The notes: a model not told the origin generated them from the letters alone. Shown: positions 1 to 5,825, numbered from the stretch's first letter. The stretch is 5,825 bases of DNA from an uncultured Megasphaera sp. (GCA_902464195.1 CABQJB010000127.1:1-5825); one strand, 5' to 3'. Translations and numbers: made by a program.

Positions 1-20
1 AAATATAGCCGGATAAGAAT

Positions 21-63
21 AAAAAAATCTCAAAAATATCGAGAAAAATGATATTTTTGAGAT
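21..63 (-). terminator. Probable intrinsic terminator of the sigma-54 regulator gene
   Basis: A perfect 14-bp inverted repeat (27-40 paired with 50-63, 9-nt loop) begins 11 nt past the regulator's stop codon. Read on the minus strand, the second arm is followed directly by six T (26 to 21), the layout of a Rho-independent terminator. On the plus strand no T tract follows, so it would work in one direction only. The stem has only three G-C pairs, which is weak for a terminator. It could instead be a protein-binding palindrome for a gene beyond the left edge. Confidence 0.65.
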
Positions 64-74
64 AAATGAGACTT

Positions 75-2000
75 TTATTTTCGTTGACGGCGAATCTGTT
101 TGGGAATGATTTGATAGCGATGACAAAGACGATAAAAAGTAGCCCGGCTGACTCCCATCGCGGCAGCGGCTTCTTCCACATAGCCATTGGCTGATTGGAG
201 GCAGTGCAGGCATTGTTGCTTTTCGTTTATCAGGATTTCATTCATGCCTGTTTTTGCCGGACGTTGAGGAAGATGCAGATCGGAGACCGTTATGGCTGGA
301 CCTGTACTCAGATAAAAGGCCCGCTCGATGGTGTTTTGTAATTCCCGTACGTTGCCGGGCCAATCGTATTTCTGTAAGCAGGGGAGGACATCGACTGCTA
401 ATTGCCTCTGACGTTCCGGGTAACGTTCATTGAAACGTTGCAAAAATAAGTGGCTGCAATAGGCGATATCCTCTGGGCGTTGGCGTAAAGGCGGGATATC
501 CAGGCGTAAGACATTGAGCCGGTAATACAAATCACCCCGGAAGGTACCGCGGGCGACTTCTGCTTCTAAATCGCGATTCGTCGCTGCAATGATGCGGACA
601 TCTAATTTTTTGATTTCTTTGCCGCCTAAACGGCGGATACACAGTGTTTCTACAGCGCGGAGCAATTTAGGCTGGAATTCGATGGGCATTTCTCCGATTT
701 CATCGAGGAACAGAGTCCCGTGATCAGCGAGTTCGAATTTGCCTGGATTCCCTTCGCGTAATGCGCCGGTGAAGGCTCCCTTTTCATAGCCAAATAATTC
801 GCTTTCGATGAGGTCGCGCGGAAGGGATGCGCAATTGACGGCGACAAACGGTCCATTGGCCCGTGCGCTGCCAGAATGAATGGCCTGGGCGAAGAGTTCT
901 TTGCCCGTACCGCTTTCACCTTCGATGAGGACACTGCCATCATAATGGGCATATTGCCGGGCCCTGTTGATAACTTGCGTCATTTGGGGGTCTGCGGCGT
1001 AGATAGAATCGAAGGTATAGGTAGCCTGATTGCCGGACACCCGGTTGACAGACCGGATCAGATGTTCTTGACGGCGCAGGATGAGGGTATACGTCTTGCC
1101 AGTCGCATCGGCCGTCTGGGATATGGTAGCACTGAAACGGCGGACGTCGCCGGGCAGGATGAACCGCAGATCATCAATGTACCAGGGAGCATGACGGCTG
1201 GCATCATCAGCCAGGCTCCAGTCAATCTGCGGCATGATTTTCCGGAAATCGAGGGTGCTTAATTGTTTCTGTGTCATGCCCAATTCCTGTTGAGCCGTCG
1301 TATTGGCCCAGCGCAGATGTAATCGTTCATCGAATAGCAGAATGGATTCACGGATACCATTGGCGGCTGCCCGCATAAAATGACTTTGATGATAACTGAT
1401 GAGTGTCCGTTCGATACTGAAGGCCCCGGCCACGACCAGGGCCAGTGTATGGAGATGGGCCGCATCGGCGTTGCCGGATAAATCAAGACTGCCGATGACA
1501 TTGCCATTTACGCCGTGGATGGGAGCCGCTGAACACGTCCAATCATGCTGGTCGGCACAATAATGTTCAGCGCCGATGAGCTGGATAGGCTGATTATATT
1601 CCAAGGCGATTCCTGGAGCATTGGTCCCGACCTGGTCATTGCGCCAAATGGCACCGCGCTGGAAAAGAATATTCTCCGAACGGGCCAGGATGGTATCGTC
1701 GCCCATAGTCAGCAGGACATAGCCCTGGTCGTCTGTGAGGGCTAATAGGAAATGAGAATCCCGGATGATATCGAGGACACTTTGCATGATTGGCTGTGCC
1801 GTCTGTATGAGCAACCGGTTTTTCTGCAGAATCGCCTGTAATTCTTCGGGAGACGCTGTCACTGCTTCCCGATGCCATGGGTCGACCCCGCAGGTACGGC
1901 ACTTTTGCCAGGAACGGGCTACTAACGACGGAAGCCGAGGGTCTAAGACCCCGTCTGTTATAAAACATTCCCAAATGCCTTTACATTCTATCTGATCCAT
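75..2000 (-). CDS. Sigma-54-dependent transcriptional activator, AcoR-like (GAF-PAS-AAA+-Fis HTH)
   Basis: This 641-residue cytoplasmic protein is a bacterial enhancer-binding protein: it hydrolyses ATP to open promoters bound by sigma-54 RNA polymerase. The N-terminal part (about 20-200) resembles the AcoR-type module, with a RSWQKC segment at 29-34 and a GAF-like domain carrying GTNAPG at 125-130 and WTCSAAPI at 154-161. A PAS-like region follows at about 205-310. The AAA+ domain (about 330-560) is complete: Walker A GESGTGKE at 361-368, the sigma-54 contact loop GAFTGA at 408-413, Walker B FLDE at 431-434, sensor I AATNRDL at 472-478, arginine-finger region FRGDLYYRL at 487-495 and WPGNVREL at 547-554. 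A Fis-type helix-turn-helix lies at about 605-632. There is no phosphorylatable receiver domain or membrane segment, so a small molecule probably acts on the GAF or PAS part. AcoR relatives respond to acetoin or similar metabolites, but the ligand cannot be read from sequence. The chosen ATG has AGGAGG 7 nt upstream. Length is normal for the family. The protein has 13 cysteines, including CxxC pairs at 34/37 and 597/600. No target operon lies in the window. Confidence 0.95.
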   Translation of the reverse strand: MDQIECKGIWECFITDGVLDPRLPSLVARSWQKCRTCGVDPWHREAVTASPEELQAILQKNRLLIQTAQPIMQSVLDIIRDSHFLLALTDDQGYVLLTMGDDTILARSENILFQRGAIWRNDQVGTNAPGIALEYNQPIQLIGAEHYCADQHDWTCSAAPIHGVNGNVIGSLDLSGNADAAHLHTLALVVAGAFSIERTLISYHQSHFMRAAANGIRESILLFDERLHLRWANTTAQQELGMTQKQLSTLDFRKIMPQIDWSLADDASRHAPWYIDDLRFILPGDVRRFSATISQTADATGKTYTLILRRQEHLIRSVNRVSGNQATYTFDSIYAADPQMTQVINRARQYAHYDGSVLIEGESGTGKELFAQAIHSGSARANGPFVAVNCASLPRDLIESELFGYEKGAFTGALREGNPGKFELADHGTLFLDEIGEMPIEFQPKLLRAVETLCIRRLGGKEIKKLDVRIIAATNRDLEAEVARGTFRGDLYYRLNVLRLDIPPLRQRPEDIAYCSHLFLQRFNERYPERQRQLAVDVLPCLQKYDWPGNVRELQNTIERAFYLSTGPAITVSDLHLPQRPAKTGMNEILINEKQQCLHCLQSANGYVEEAAAAMGVSRATFYRLCHRYQIIPKQIRRQRK

Positions 2001-2007
2001 TCTGACG

Positions 2008-2013
2008 CCTCCT
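2008..2013 (-). promoter_or_regulatory. Ribosome binding site of the sigma-54 regulator
   Basis: AGGAGG on the minus strand, with a 7-nt spacer to the ATG at 2000. This supports that start over any internal ATG. Confidence 0.85.
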
Positions 2014-2030
2014 ACACATATATATTCCTC

Positions 2031-2039
2031 ATTATATCA
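2031..2039 (-). promoter_or_regulatory. Extended -10 promoter of the sigma-54 regulator
   Basis: The minus strand reads TGATATAAT: a perfect -10 hexamer (2036 to 2031) with the TGn extension. No good -35 box is seen 16-18 bp upstream, where the sequence is GC-rich, so the extension probably compensates. The predicted transcription start is near 2024, giving a leader of roughly 24 nt that includes the ribosome binding site. This is a housekeeping-type promoter, so the regulator itself does not seem to need sigma-54. Confidence 0.7.
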
Positions 2040-2088
2040 TATTTCGATTTTCCGCGGATTATAAGTGGCTTTGCTGCGATAGATTCAT

Positions 2089-2106
2089 GATTGTGTTACG
2101 ATTGTG
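2089..2106. repeat. Direct repeat GATTGTG, 11-bp period
   Basis: GATTGTG occurs at 2089-2095 and 2100-2106, so the copies start 11 bp apart, close to one turn of the DNA helix. It lies about 65-80 bp upstream of the inferred start of the regulator transcript. The phasing would suit two protein monomers on one face of the DNA, but two 7-bp copies are weak evidence. Confidence 0.35.
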
Positions 2107-2148
2107 CGTCGCCCGTCATAACTTCCAGCTATGCACAGGATTCACGGC

Positions 2149-2174
2149 GGGACGCCCTCCGGGACGTCCCCTAC
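2149..2174 (-). repeat. REP-like hairpin with GTAG foot, copy 1
   Basis: On the minus strand the tetranucleotide GTAG (2174 to 2171) is followed at once by an imperfect hairpin (2170 to 2149). Its stem has 9 pairs, GGGACG/CGTCCC plus CCC/GGG, with one bulged A at 2164 and a 3-nt loop at 2158-2160. A GTAG or GGAG foot next to a hairpin is the hallmark of REP sequences processed by REP-associated transposases (RAYT/TnpA-REP, Y1 family). It shares CGTAGGGG at one end and CCCG at the other with the second copy, which lies inverted about 75 bp away. Confidence 0.55.
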
Positions 2175-2249
2175 GGTATCGCATGCAGGCGATGAAAATG
2201 AATGCAGGTCACAGATTGTAAAAAATACACGGCCAGCGCCCTTTTGTGC

Positions 2250-2274
2250 GTAGGGGCTCGCACGTGGCGAGCCC
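2250..2274 (+). repeat. REP-like hairpin with GTAG foot, copy 2
   Basis: GTAG (2250-2253) is followed directly by a perfect 8-bp stem, GGGCTCGC (2254-2261) and GCGAGCCC (2267-2274), with a 5-nt loop. The stem sequence differs from copy 1, but the foot, the GGG/CCC base of the stem and the flanking C and G match, and the orientation is opposite. The two copies therefore form an inverted doublet like the REPINs described for REP families. No RAYT gene is in the window. There is no T tract, so it is unlikely to be an ordinary terminator. Confidence 0.55.
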
Positions 2275-2322
2275 GTTAGAGATTTGATCATAGCCCATCC
2301 GAGTATAATGGCAGGCTTTTAT

Positions 2323-2350
2323 GAACCACGAACCACGAGTCACGAGCTAC
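2323..2350. repeat. Four-copy 7-bp tandem repeat
   Basis: Four heptamers lie head to tail: GAACCAC, GAACCAC, GAGTCAC and GAGCTAC, then GA and six T. GA at positions 1-2 and AC at positions 6-7 hold in all four copies. The array has no self-complementary stem, so the T run after it does not make a normal terminator. It is probably a degenerate simple-repeat element. Its role is unknown. Confidence 0.7.
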
Positions 2351-2402
2351 GATTTTTTCCACAAGCCGAGGGTCACTCGAGGCGATGTCGTCAATTTGAG
2401 TT

Positions 2403-2420
2403 TGCCGCCGCGTAGCGGCA
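2403..2420. repeat. Small GC-rich hairpin
   Basis: A perfect 6-bp inverted repeat, TGCCGC and GCGGCA, with a 6-nt loop. It starts the GC-rich block that runs to about 2477. No T tract follows. Function is unknown and it may be part of a larger dispersed repeat. Confidence 0.4.
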
Positions 2421-2432
2421 TCTGAGTCCGAG

Positions 2433-2460
2433 AGCGGCCTGCGAACAGCGGCCTGCGACC
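2433..2460. repeat. Two-copy 14-bp tandem repeat
   Basis: AGCGGCCTGCGAAC (2433-2446) is followed directly by AGCGGCCTGCGACC (2447-2460), with 13 of 14 positions identical. It sits in a strongly GC-rich block that ends in a run of seven C (2471-2477), just upstream of the AT-rich dnaE promoter. The near identity points to recent duplication by slippage. Confidence 0.7.
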
Positions 2461-2476
2461 GGCGCCAATGCCCCCC

Positions 2477-2506
2477 CTAACAATCTTATCGCTGATGTGG
2501 TATAAT
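2477..2506 (+). promoter_or_regulatory. dnaE promoter (extended -10)
   Basis: TATAAT at 2501-2506 is preceded by TGG (2498-2500), giving a consensus extended -10 element. CTAACA at 2477-2482 matches the -35 consensus at four of six positions with an 18-bp spacer. Predicted start is near 2513, giving a leader of about 52 nt. The -10 box lies between the arms of the inverted repeat at 2488-2540. Confidence 0.75.
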
Positions 2507-2547
2507 ATCCTATTACGGATAACCTTATCACATTAGCGATTTTTTTT
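2488..2547 (+). terminator. Terminator-like inverted repeat enclosing the dnaE -10 box
   Basis: The arms 2488-2499 and 2529-2540 pair over 12 positions, 11 Watson-Crick and one G-U. The 29-base interval can form a further small hairpin (2506-2510 with 2517-2521). Eight T follow (2540-2547). In a transcript from upstream this would resemble a Rho-independent terminator, although the unpaired interval is long. A transcript starting near 2513 lacks the first arm, so it cannot form the stem. An operator for a repressor covering the promoter is an alternative reading. Confidence 0.4.
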
Positions 2548-2548
2548 G

Positions 2549-2556
2549 AAGGAGGA
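2549..2556 (+). promoter_or_regulatory. Ribosome binding site of dnaE
   Basis: AAGGAGGA, a near-perfect complement of the 16S rRNA end, with an 8-nt spacer to the ATG at 2565. It fixes the dnaE start. Confidence 0.9.
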
Positions 2557-2564
2557 TTTTTTGG

Positions 2565-5500
2565 ATGCGGCCTTTTGTTCATTTGCATGTCCATACTCAA
2601 TACAGTTTGTTCGACGGCTTGTGCAAGATTCCCGATATGGTGAAGCGCGCCAAGGAGCTGAATATGCCGGCTGTGGCGATTACGGATCATGGCAATATGT
2701 ACGGTGTCATTTATCTGTATAAGGAAGCCGTAGCCCAAGGCATCAAGCCGATTCTGGGATGCGAAGTGTATATGACCCGGGGCAGCCGTTTTGAAAAGAA
2801 GACCAAAGAACGGCTCTGCCACTTGATTTTGCTGGCCAAAGATAATAAGGGTTACCACAACCTTATCAAAATCGTGTCCAAAGGTTTTGTCGATGGGGAA
2901 AATAATTACCACAAGCCTCGCGTCGACTACGATTTGCTGGAACAGTATCATGAAGGCCTCATCGCCATGAGTGCCTGCATCGAAGGCCACATCCAGCAGG
3001 ATATCCTCAATCACAATGAAGAAGGGGCCAAGCGGACTTTGGACCGGCTGGTTTCGATTTTCGGCAAGGATGATTTTTATTTGGAAGTCCAGAATCATGG
3101 GATTCCCGAAGAAAAAGTCGTCCGCACGGTGTTCAAGCGCTGGTCCCAGGAATATGGCCTGAAGCTGGTGGCAACCAACGATTACCATTACATCGACCCC
3201 AGCGATGCAGCCGCCCAGGAGGTCAAGCTCTGTATTTCTACGGGCAGTACCCTCGACGATCCGTCGCATTTCCGCTTTTATAATAATGAATTTTATATGA
3301 AGAGTGGCGACGAAATGGCCGACCTCTTTGCCGACATGCCCGAAGCCCTGGATACGACGCTGGAAATCGCCGATAAGTGCAACGTTGAAATCTCTTTCGA
3401 TGAGCGCCATCTGCCGCAGTTCCCCGTGCCCAAGGGGGAAACGGATTCGTCCTATCTGCGCAAGCTTTGCGAGCAGGCGCTGCCGGAAAAATACGACCCC
3501 ATTACGCCGGAAGTCCGCAAGCGGCTGGACTACGAATTGGGCGTCATCGACACTATGGGTTTCCCGTCGTACTTCCTCATCGTCTGGGACTACGTCAAAT
3601 ACGCCCGCGACCATGAAATCCCCGTCGGGCCTGGCCGTGGTTCGGCAGCAGGCTCGGTCGTTGCGTACTTATTGGGCATCACTGGCCTGGACCCGCTCAA
3701 GTACGATCTCCTCTTTGAACGCTTCCTTAACCCGGAACGCGTCACCATGCCGGATATCGATATGGATTTCTGCTATGAAAACCGGGGCCGCGTCATCGAT
3801 TACGTTACCCGGAAGTACGGCGTCGACCACGTCTCGCAGATCATCACTTTCGGGACCTTGGCGGCCAAAGCCGTCCTGCGCGATGTCGGCCGCGTCCTCG
3901 ACATCCCCTTGAGCGAAGTGAACCGCATCGTCAAGATGGTGCCTAACGAATTGGGCATGACCCTCGACAAGGCCCTGAAGATGAGCAAGGAATTCCGCGA
4001 GGAATATGAACAGAATGCGACGGTCCACCGCCTTGTCGATTTCGGCAAATCCCTGGAAGGCCTGGTTCGCCATTCGTCGACTCACGCAGCCGGCGTCGTC
4101 ATCTCGGCGGCTCCTGTCGACGACTACGTGCCGGTCCAACATTCCAAGGAAGGCGATTTGACGACGCAGTACGAAAAGGACCTGGTCGAAGAACTGGGCC
4201 TGCTCAAGATGGACTTCCTGGGATTGCGGACGCTGACCGTCATCGGTGATGCCGTCAAGATGATCAAAAAGGACCACGGCATCGACCTGGATATCAACGC
4301 CATCCCCCTGGATGACCCGGAAACGTGTCGGCTCCTGACCGAAGGCGATACGGCCGGTGTCTTTCAGATGGAATCGTCGGGCATTACCAATCTGGTCAAG
4401 GAACTGGCGCCGAAGCACTTTGAAGACATGATCCCTCTCGTCGCCCTCTACCGGCCGGGCCCTTTGGGCAGCGGTATGGTCGATGATTTCATCAAGGGCA
4501 GTCACGGCGAAAAGAAAGTCACCTACCTGCACCCCCTGCTGGAACCGATTTTGAAGGATACATACGGCGTCATCCTCTACCAGGAACAGGTCATGCAGAT
4601 CGCCTCGGTCATGGGCGGATTTTCCCTGGGACAGGCTGATTTGCTGCGCCGCGCCATGGGCAAGAAAAAGGAATCCATCCTGGTCGCCCAGCGGGCCAAT
4701 TTCCTGGAAGGGACGCGGAAGAACGCCATTCCCGACGACATTGCCAACAAGGTCTTCGACCTCATGGTCTATTTCGCCGGCTATGGCTTCAACAAGTCCC
4801 ATTCGGCGGCCTATGCCTACGTAGCCTGGCAGACGGCGTACCTCAAGGCCCATTATCGGCCGGAATTCATGGCAGCGACCATGACCAGCATGATCAACGA
4901 TGTCAGTAAAATCAGCTACTACGTCGCAGAGTGCCGCCGTCACGGCGTCCAGGTCCTGTCGCCCGATGTCAATGCCAGCGTATCCATGTTTTCCGTCCAG
5001 GACGGAGCTATCCGCTTCGGTTTGTCCGGCGTCAAGAGTGTCGGCGCCAATGCCATTGATGCCATCGTCAAGGCTCGCGAAGAAGGCGGCCCGTTCACGT
5101 CGCTTGGCGATTTCTGCAGCCGCGTCGATTACCATATCGTCAACAAGCGGGCCCTGGAAAGCCTCATCAAATGCGGCGCCATGGATTCTTTTGGCAAGAA
5201 GCGGTCCCAGCTCATGGCCGTCATCGACCAGGCCATCGCCATGGGGTCTTTGAGCCAAAAAGACCATGCAACGGGACAGATGGGCCTCTTTGACGATGCC
5301 GAAGATGTCATGACGGAACTGGAATATCCGGATATCGAAGAATATCCCATTGAAATGCGCCTGGCCATGGAAAAGGAATATGATGGTTTCTATTTCAGCG
5401 GCCATCCCCTCAATAAGTATAAGGACATCATGAAGAAATTGACGCCCTTGTCGGTCCTTTATGGGGAAGACGGGCGGCAGTACGATGGCAAGATGATGCG

Positions 5501-5825
5501 CATCGGCGGACTGATTACGGCCAAGAAGCAGGTCATGACCAAGCGCAATGAACAAATGGCCATCATCACCGTCGAAGATTTTACCCACACCGTGTCGGTC
5601 GTCGTCTTCCCTAAGACCTATGCCCGCTATCAGCAGGCCGTCGCCGTCGATATGGCCGTTTCCATCCGCGGCCGGGCCGACATTAACGACGACAGCATCC
5701 AGATCCTGGCAGAAGAAGTGAAACCGTTGGACCAGGAAAAGGGAGAGCCTGTACAGCCGGCGGCCGTATCCCCGGCAGCAGCCCGCCAGGCCGGCGACTA
5801 TTGGCGTCCCGGCATGGGCGGAAAA
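2565..5825 (+). CDS. dnaE: DNA polymerase III alpha subunit, DnaE (3' end beyond the window)
   Basis: This is the catalytic subunit of the replicative or lesion-copying C-family DNA polymerase; 1087 codons are visible with no stop. The N-terminal PHP domain (1 to about 210) has HLHVH at 6-10, TDHGN at 40-44 and ATNDYH at 203-208, and keeps all nine residues that line up with the PHP metal ligands of Thermus-type enzymes: H8, H10, D17, H42, E67, H86, C138, D206 and H208. The polymerase core has PGRGSAAGS at 356-364, PDIDMDF at 396-402 and KMDFLGLRTL at 548-557; D397, D399 and D550 match the catalytic aspartates of Escherichia coli DnaE (401, 403, 555). Fingers motifs include ALYRPGPL at 627-634 and AGYGFNKSHSAAYA at 738-751. 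A helix-hairpin-helix region lies at about 816-842, a beta-clamp binding motif QMGLF at 905-909 and an OB fold at about 973-1050. The start is set by the strong ribosome binding site and by the PHP motif at residue 6. Compared with usual lengths of about 1110-1170, only the C-terminal tail is missing. Whether a PolC partner exists cannot be told here. Confidence 0.98.
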   Translation, partial: MRPFVHLHVHTQYSLFDGLCKIPDMVKRAKELNMPAVAITDHGNMYGVIYLYKEAVAQGIKPILGCEVYMTRGSRFEKKTKERLCHLILLAKDNKGYHNLIKIVSKGFVDGENNYHKPRVDYDLLEQYHEGLIAMSACIEGHIQQDILNHNEEGAKRTLDRLVSIFGKDDFYLEVQNHGIPEEKVVRTVFKRWSQEYGLKLVATNDYHYIDPSDAAAQEVKLCISTGSTLDDPSHFRFYNNEFYMKSGDEMADLFADMPEALDTTLEIADKCNVEISFDERHLPQFPVPKGETDSSYLRKLCEQALPEKYDPITPEVRKRLDYELGVIDTMGFPSYFLIVWDYVKYARDHEIPVGPGRGSAAGSVVAYLLGITGLDPLKYDLLFERFLNPERVTMPDIDMDFCYENRGRVIDYVTRKYGVDHVSQIITFGTLAAKAVLRDVGRVLDIPLSEVNRIVKMVPNELGMTLDKALKMSKEFREEYEQNATVHRLVDFGKSLEGLVRHSSTHAAGVVISAAPVDDYVPVQHSKEGDLTTQYEKDLVEELGLLKMDFLGLRTLTVIGDAVKMIKKDHGIDLDINAIPLDDPETCRLLTEGDTAGVFQMESSGITNLVKELAPKHFEDMIPLVALYRPGPLGSGMVDDFIKGSHGEKKVTYLHPLLEPILKDTYGVILYQEQVMQIASVMGGFSLGQADLLRRAMGKKKESILVAQRANFLEGTRKNAIPDDIANKVFDLMVYFAGYGFNKSHSAAYAYVAWQTAYLKAHYRPEFMAATMTSMINDVSKISYYVAECRRHGVQVLSPDVNASVSMFSVQDGAIRFGLSGVKSVGANAIDAIVKAREEGGPFTSLGDFCSRVDYHIVNKRALESLIKCGAMDSFGKKRSQLMAVIDQAIAMGSLSQKDHATGQMGLFDDAEDVMTELEYPDIEEYPIEMRLAMEKEYDGFYFSGHPLNKYKDIMKKLTPLSVLYGEDGRQYDGKMMRIGGLITAKKQVMTKRNEQMAIITVEDFTHTVSVVVFPKTYARYQQAVAVDMAVSIRGRADINDDSIQILAEEVKPLDQEKGEPVQPAAVSPAAARQAGDYWRPGMGGK

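Larger units (their letters stand above)
2041..2476. other. Repeat-rich intergenic stretch without a supportable gene
   Basis: No open frame here combines a ribosome binding site with a recognisable protein. The stretch holds several unrelated repeat structures listed separately: a direct repeat at 2089-2106, two GTAG-footed hairpins at 2149-2174 and 2250-2274, a 7-bp tandem repeat at 2323-2350, a small hairpin at 2403-2420 and a 14-bp tandem repeat at 2433-2460. The composition alternates between AT-rich and very GC-rich blocks, which suggests that small dispersed elements have accumulated between the two divergent genes. A small RNA cannot be excluded, but no clear promoter-plus-terminator pair is visible. 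Confidence 0.7.

Noticed and set aside
876..1262. Plus-strand open frames inside the regulator gene, including this 128-codon one
   Set aside because: They are antisense to a gene with a complete set of sigma-54 activator motifs and have no identifiable products.
2087..2221. A 44-codon plus-strand frame in the intergenic region
   Set aside because: No ribosome binding site precedes the ATG, and the middle of the translation is just the REP-like hairpin read in frame.
2304..2309. A TATAAT on the plus strand that could start a small RNA through the heptamer array
   Set aside because: No -35 box at a workable distance (TTGATC is only 14 bp away), no TGn extension and no clear terminator before the dnaE promoter structure.
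2309..2324. TGGCAGG, resembling the -24 half of a sigma-54 promoter
   Set aside because: The -12 GC dinucleotide is missing at the required spacing (TG is found instead).
2514..2533. DnaA-box-like sequences near the dnaE promoter (TTATCCGTA on the minus strand, TTATCACAT on the plus strand)
   Set aside because: The first matches the 9-bp consensus at only 7 positions and the second has a deletion in the core. The AT-rich context makes such partial matches likely by chance.
2391..3614. A 407-codon minus-strand open frame spanning the start of dnaE and part of the intergenic region
   Set aside because: It is mostly antisense to the conserved PHP and palm regions and its tail runs through the GC-rich repeat block. 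No recognisable protein and no support for its start.
3304..3912. A 202-codon plus-strand open frame in another frame of dnaE
   Set aside because: It overlaps the catalytic palm of DnaE; its Ser/Arg-rich translation is typical of an out-of-frame shadow.
3669..5588. A 639-codon open frame antisense to dnaE
   Set aside because: Its translation is biased in composition and shows no domain, while the plus strand encodes an unmistakable DnaE with motifs throughout. GC-rich third positions in dnaE suppress stops on the opposite strand.

Overview
The window holds two well-supported protein genes, transcribed divergently from a 564-bp intergenic region rich in repeats. The left gene (75-2000, minus strand) is complete. 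It encodes a sigma-54-dependent activator of the AcoR type: GAF and PAS sensory part, AAA+ sigma-54 interaction domain, Fis-type helix-turn-helix. The right gene (2565 to the right edge, plus strand) is dnaE, the catalytic alpha subunit of DNA polymerase III. It starts in the window and runs 1087 codons without a stop, so only its C-terminal tail is missing.

The organism looks like a Bacillota (Firmicutes) member of moderate to fairly high GC. Both genes have strong AGGAGG-type ribosome binding sites, both have consensus extended -10 promoters, and dnaE carries an intact PHP domain of the kind seen in Gram-positive enzymes. The mix of GC-rich third positions, AT-rich promoters and GTAG-footed intergenic hairpins suggests the class Negativicutes (Megasphaera, Mitsuokella or Selenomonas relatives). 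That placement is inference only.

Layout. Bases 1-74 hold an AT-rich 14-bp inverted repeat followed, on the minus strand, by six T: a probable terminator for the regulator. Bases 2001-2040 hold the regulator's ribosome binding site and promoter. Bases 2041-2476 hold no supportable gene. They contain an 11-bp-spaced direct repeat, two inverted REP-like hairpins each with a GTAG foot, a four-copy 7-bp repeat, a small GC-rich hairpin and a two-copy 14-bp repeat. Bases 2477-2564 hold the dnaE promoter, which sits in the loop of a terminator-like inverted repeat followed by eight T, and then the dnaE ribosome binding site.

The two genes do not obviously work together: one is a metabolic or stress regulator that needs RpoN, the other is core replication machinery. 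No sigma-54 promoter was found here, so the regulator's target probably lies beyond the left edge or elsewhere. The points most worth a second look are the dnaE promoter nested in a terminator-like repeat, the REP-like pair, and the complete set of PHP metal ligands in DnaE, which suggests built-in proofreading. I found no convincing wholly new system.
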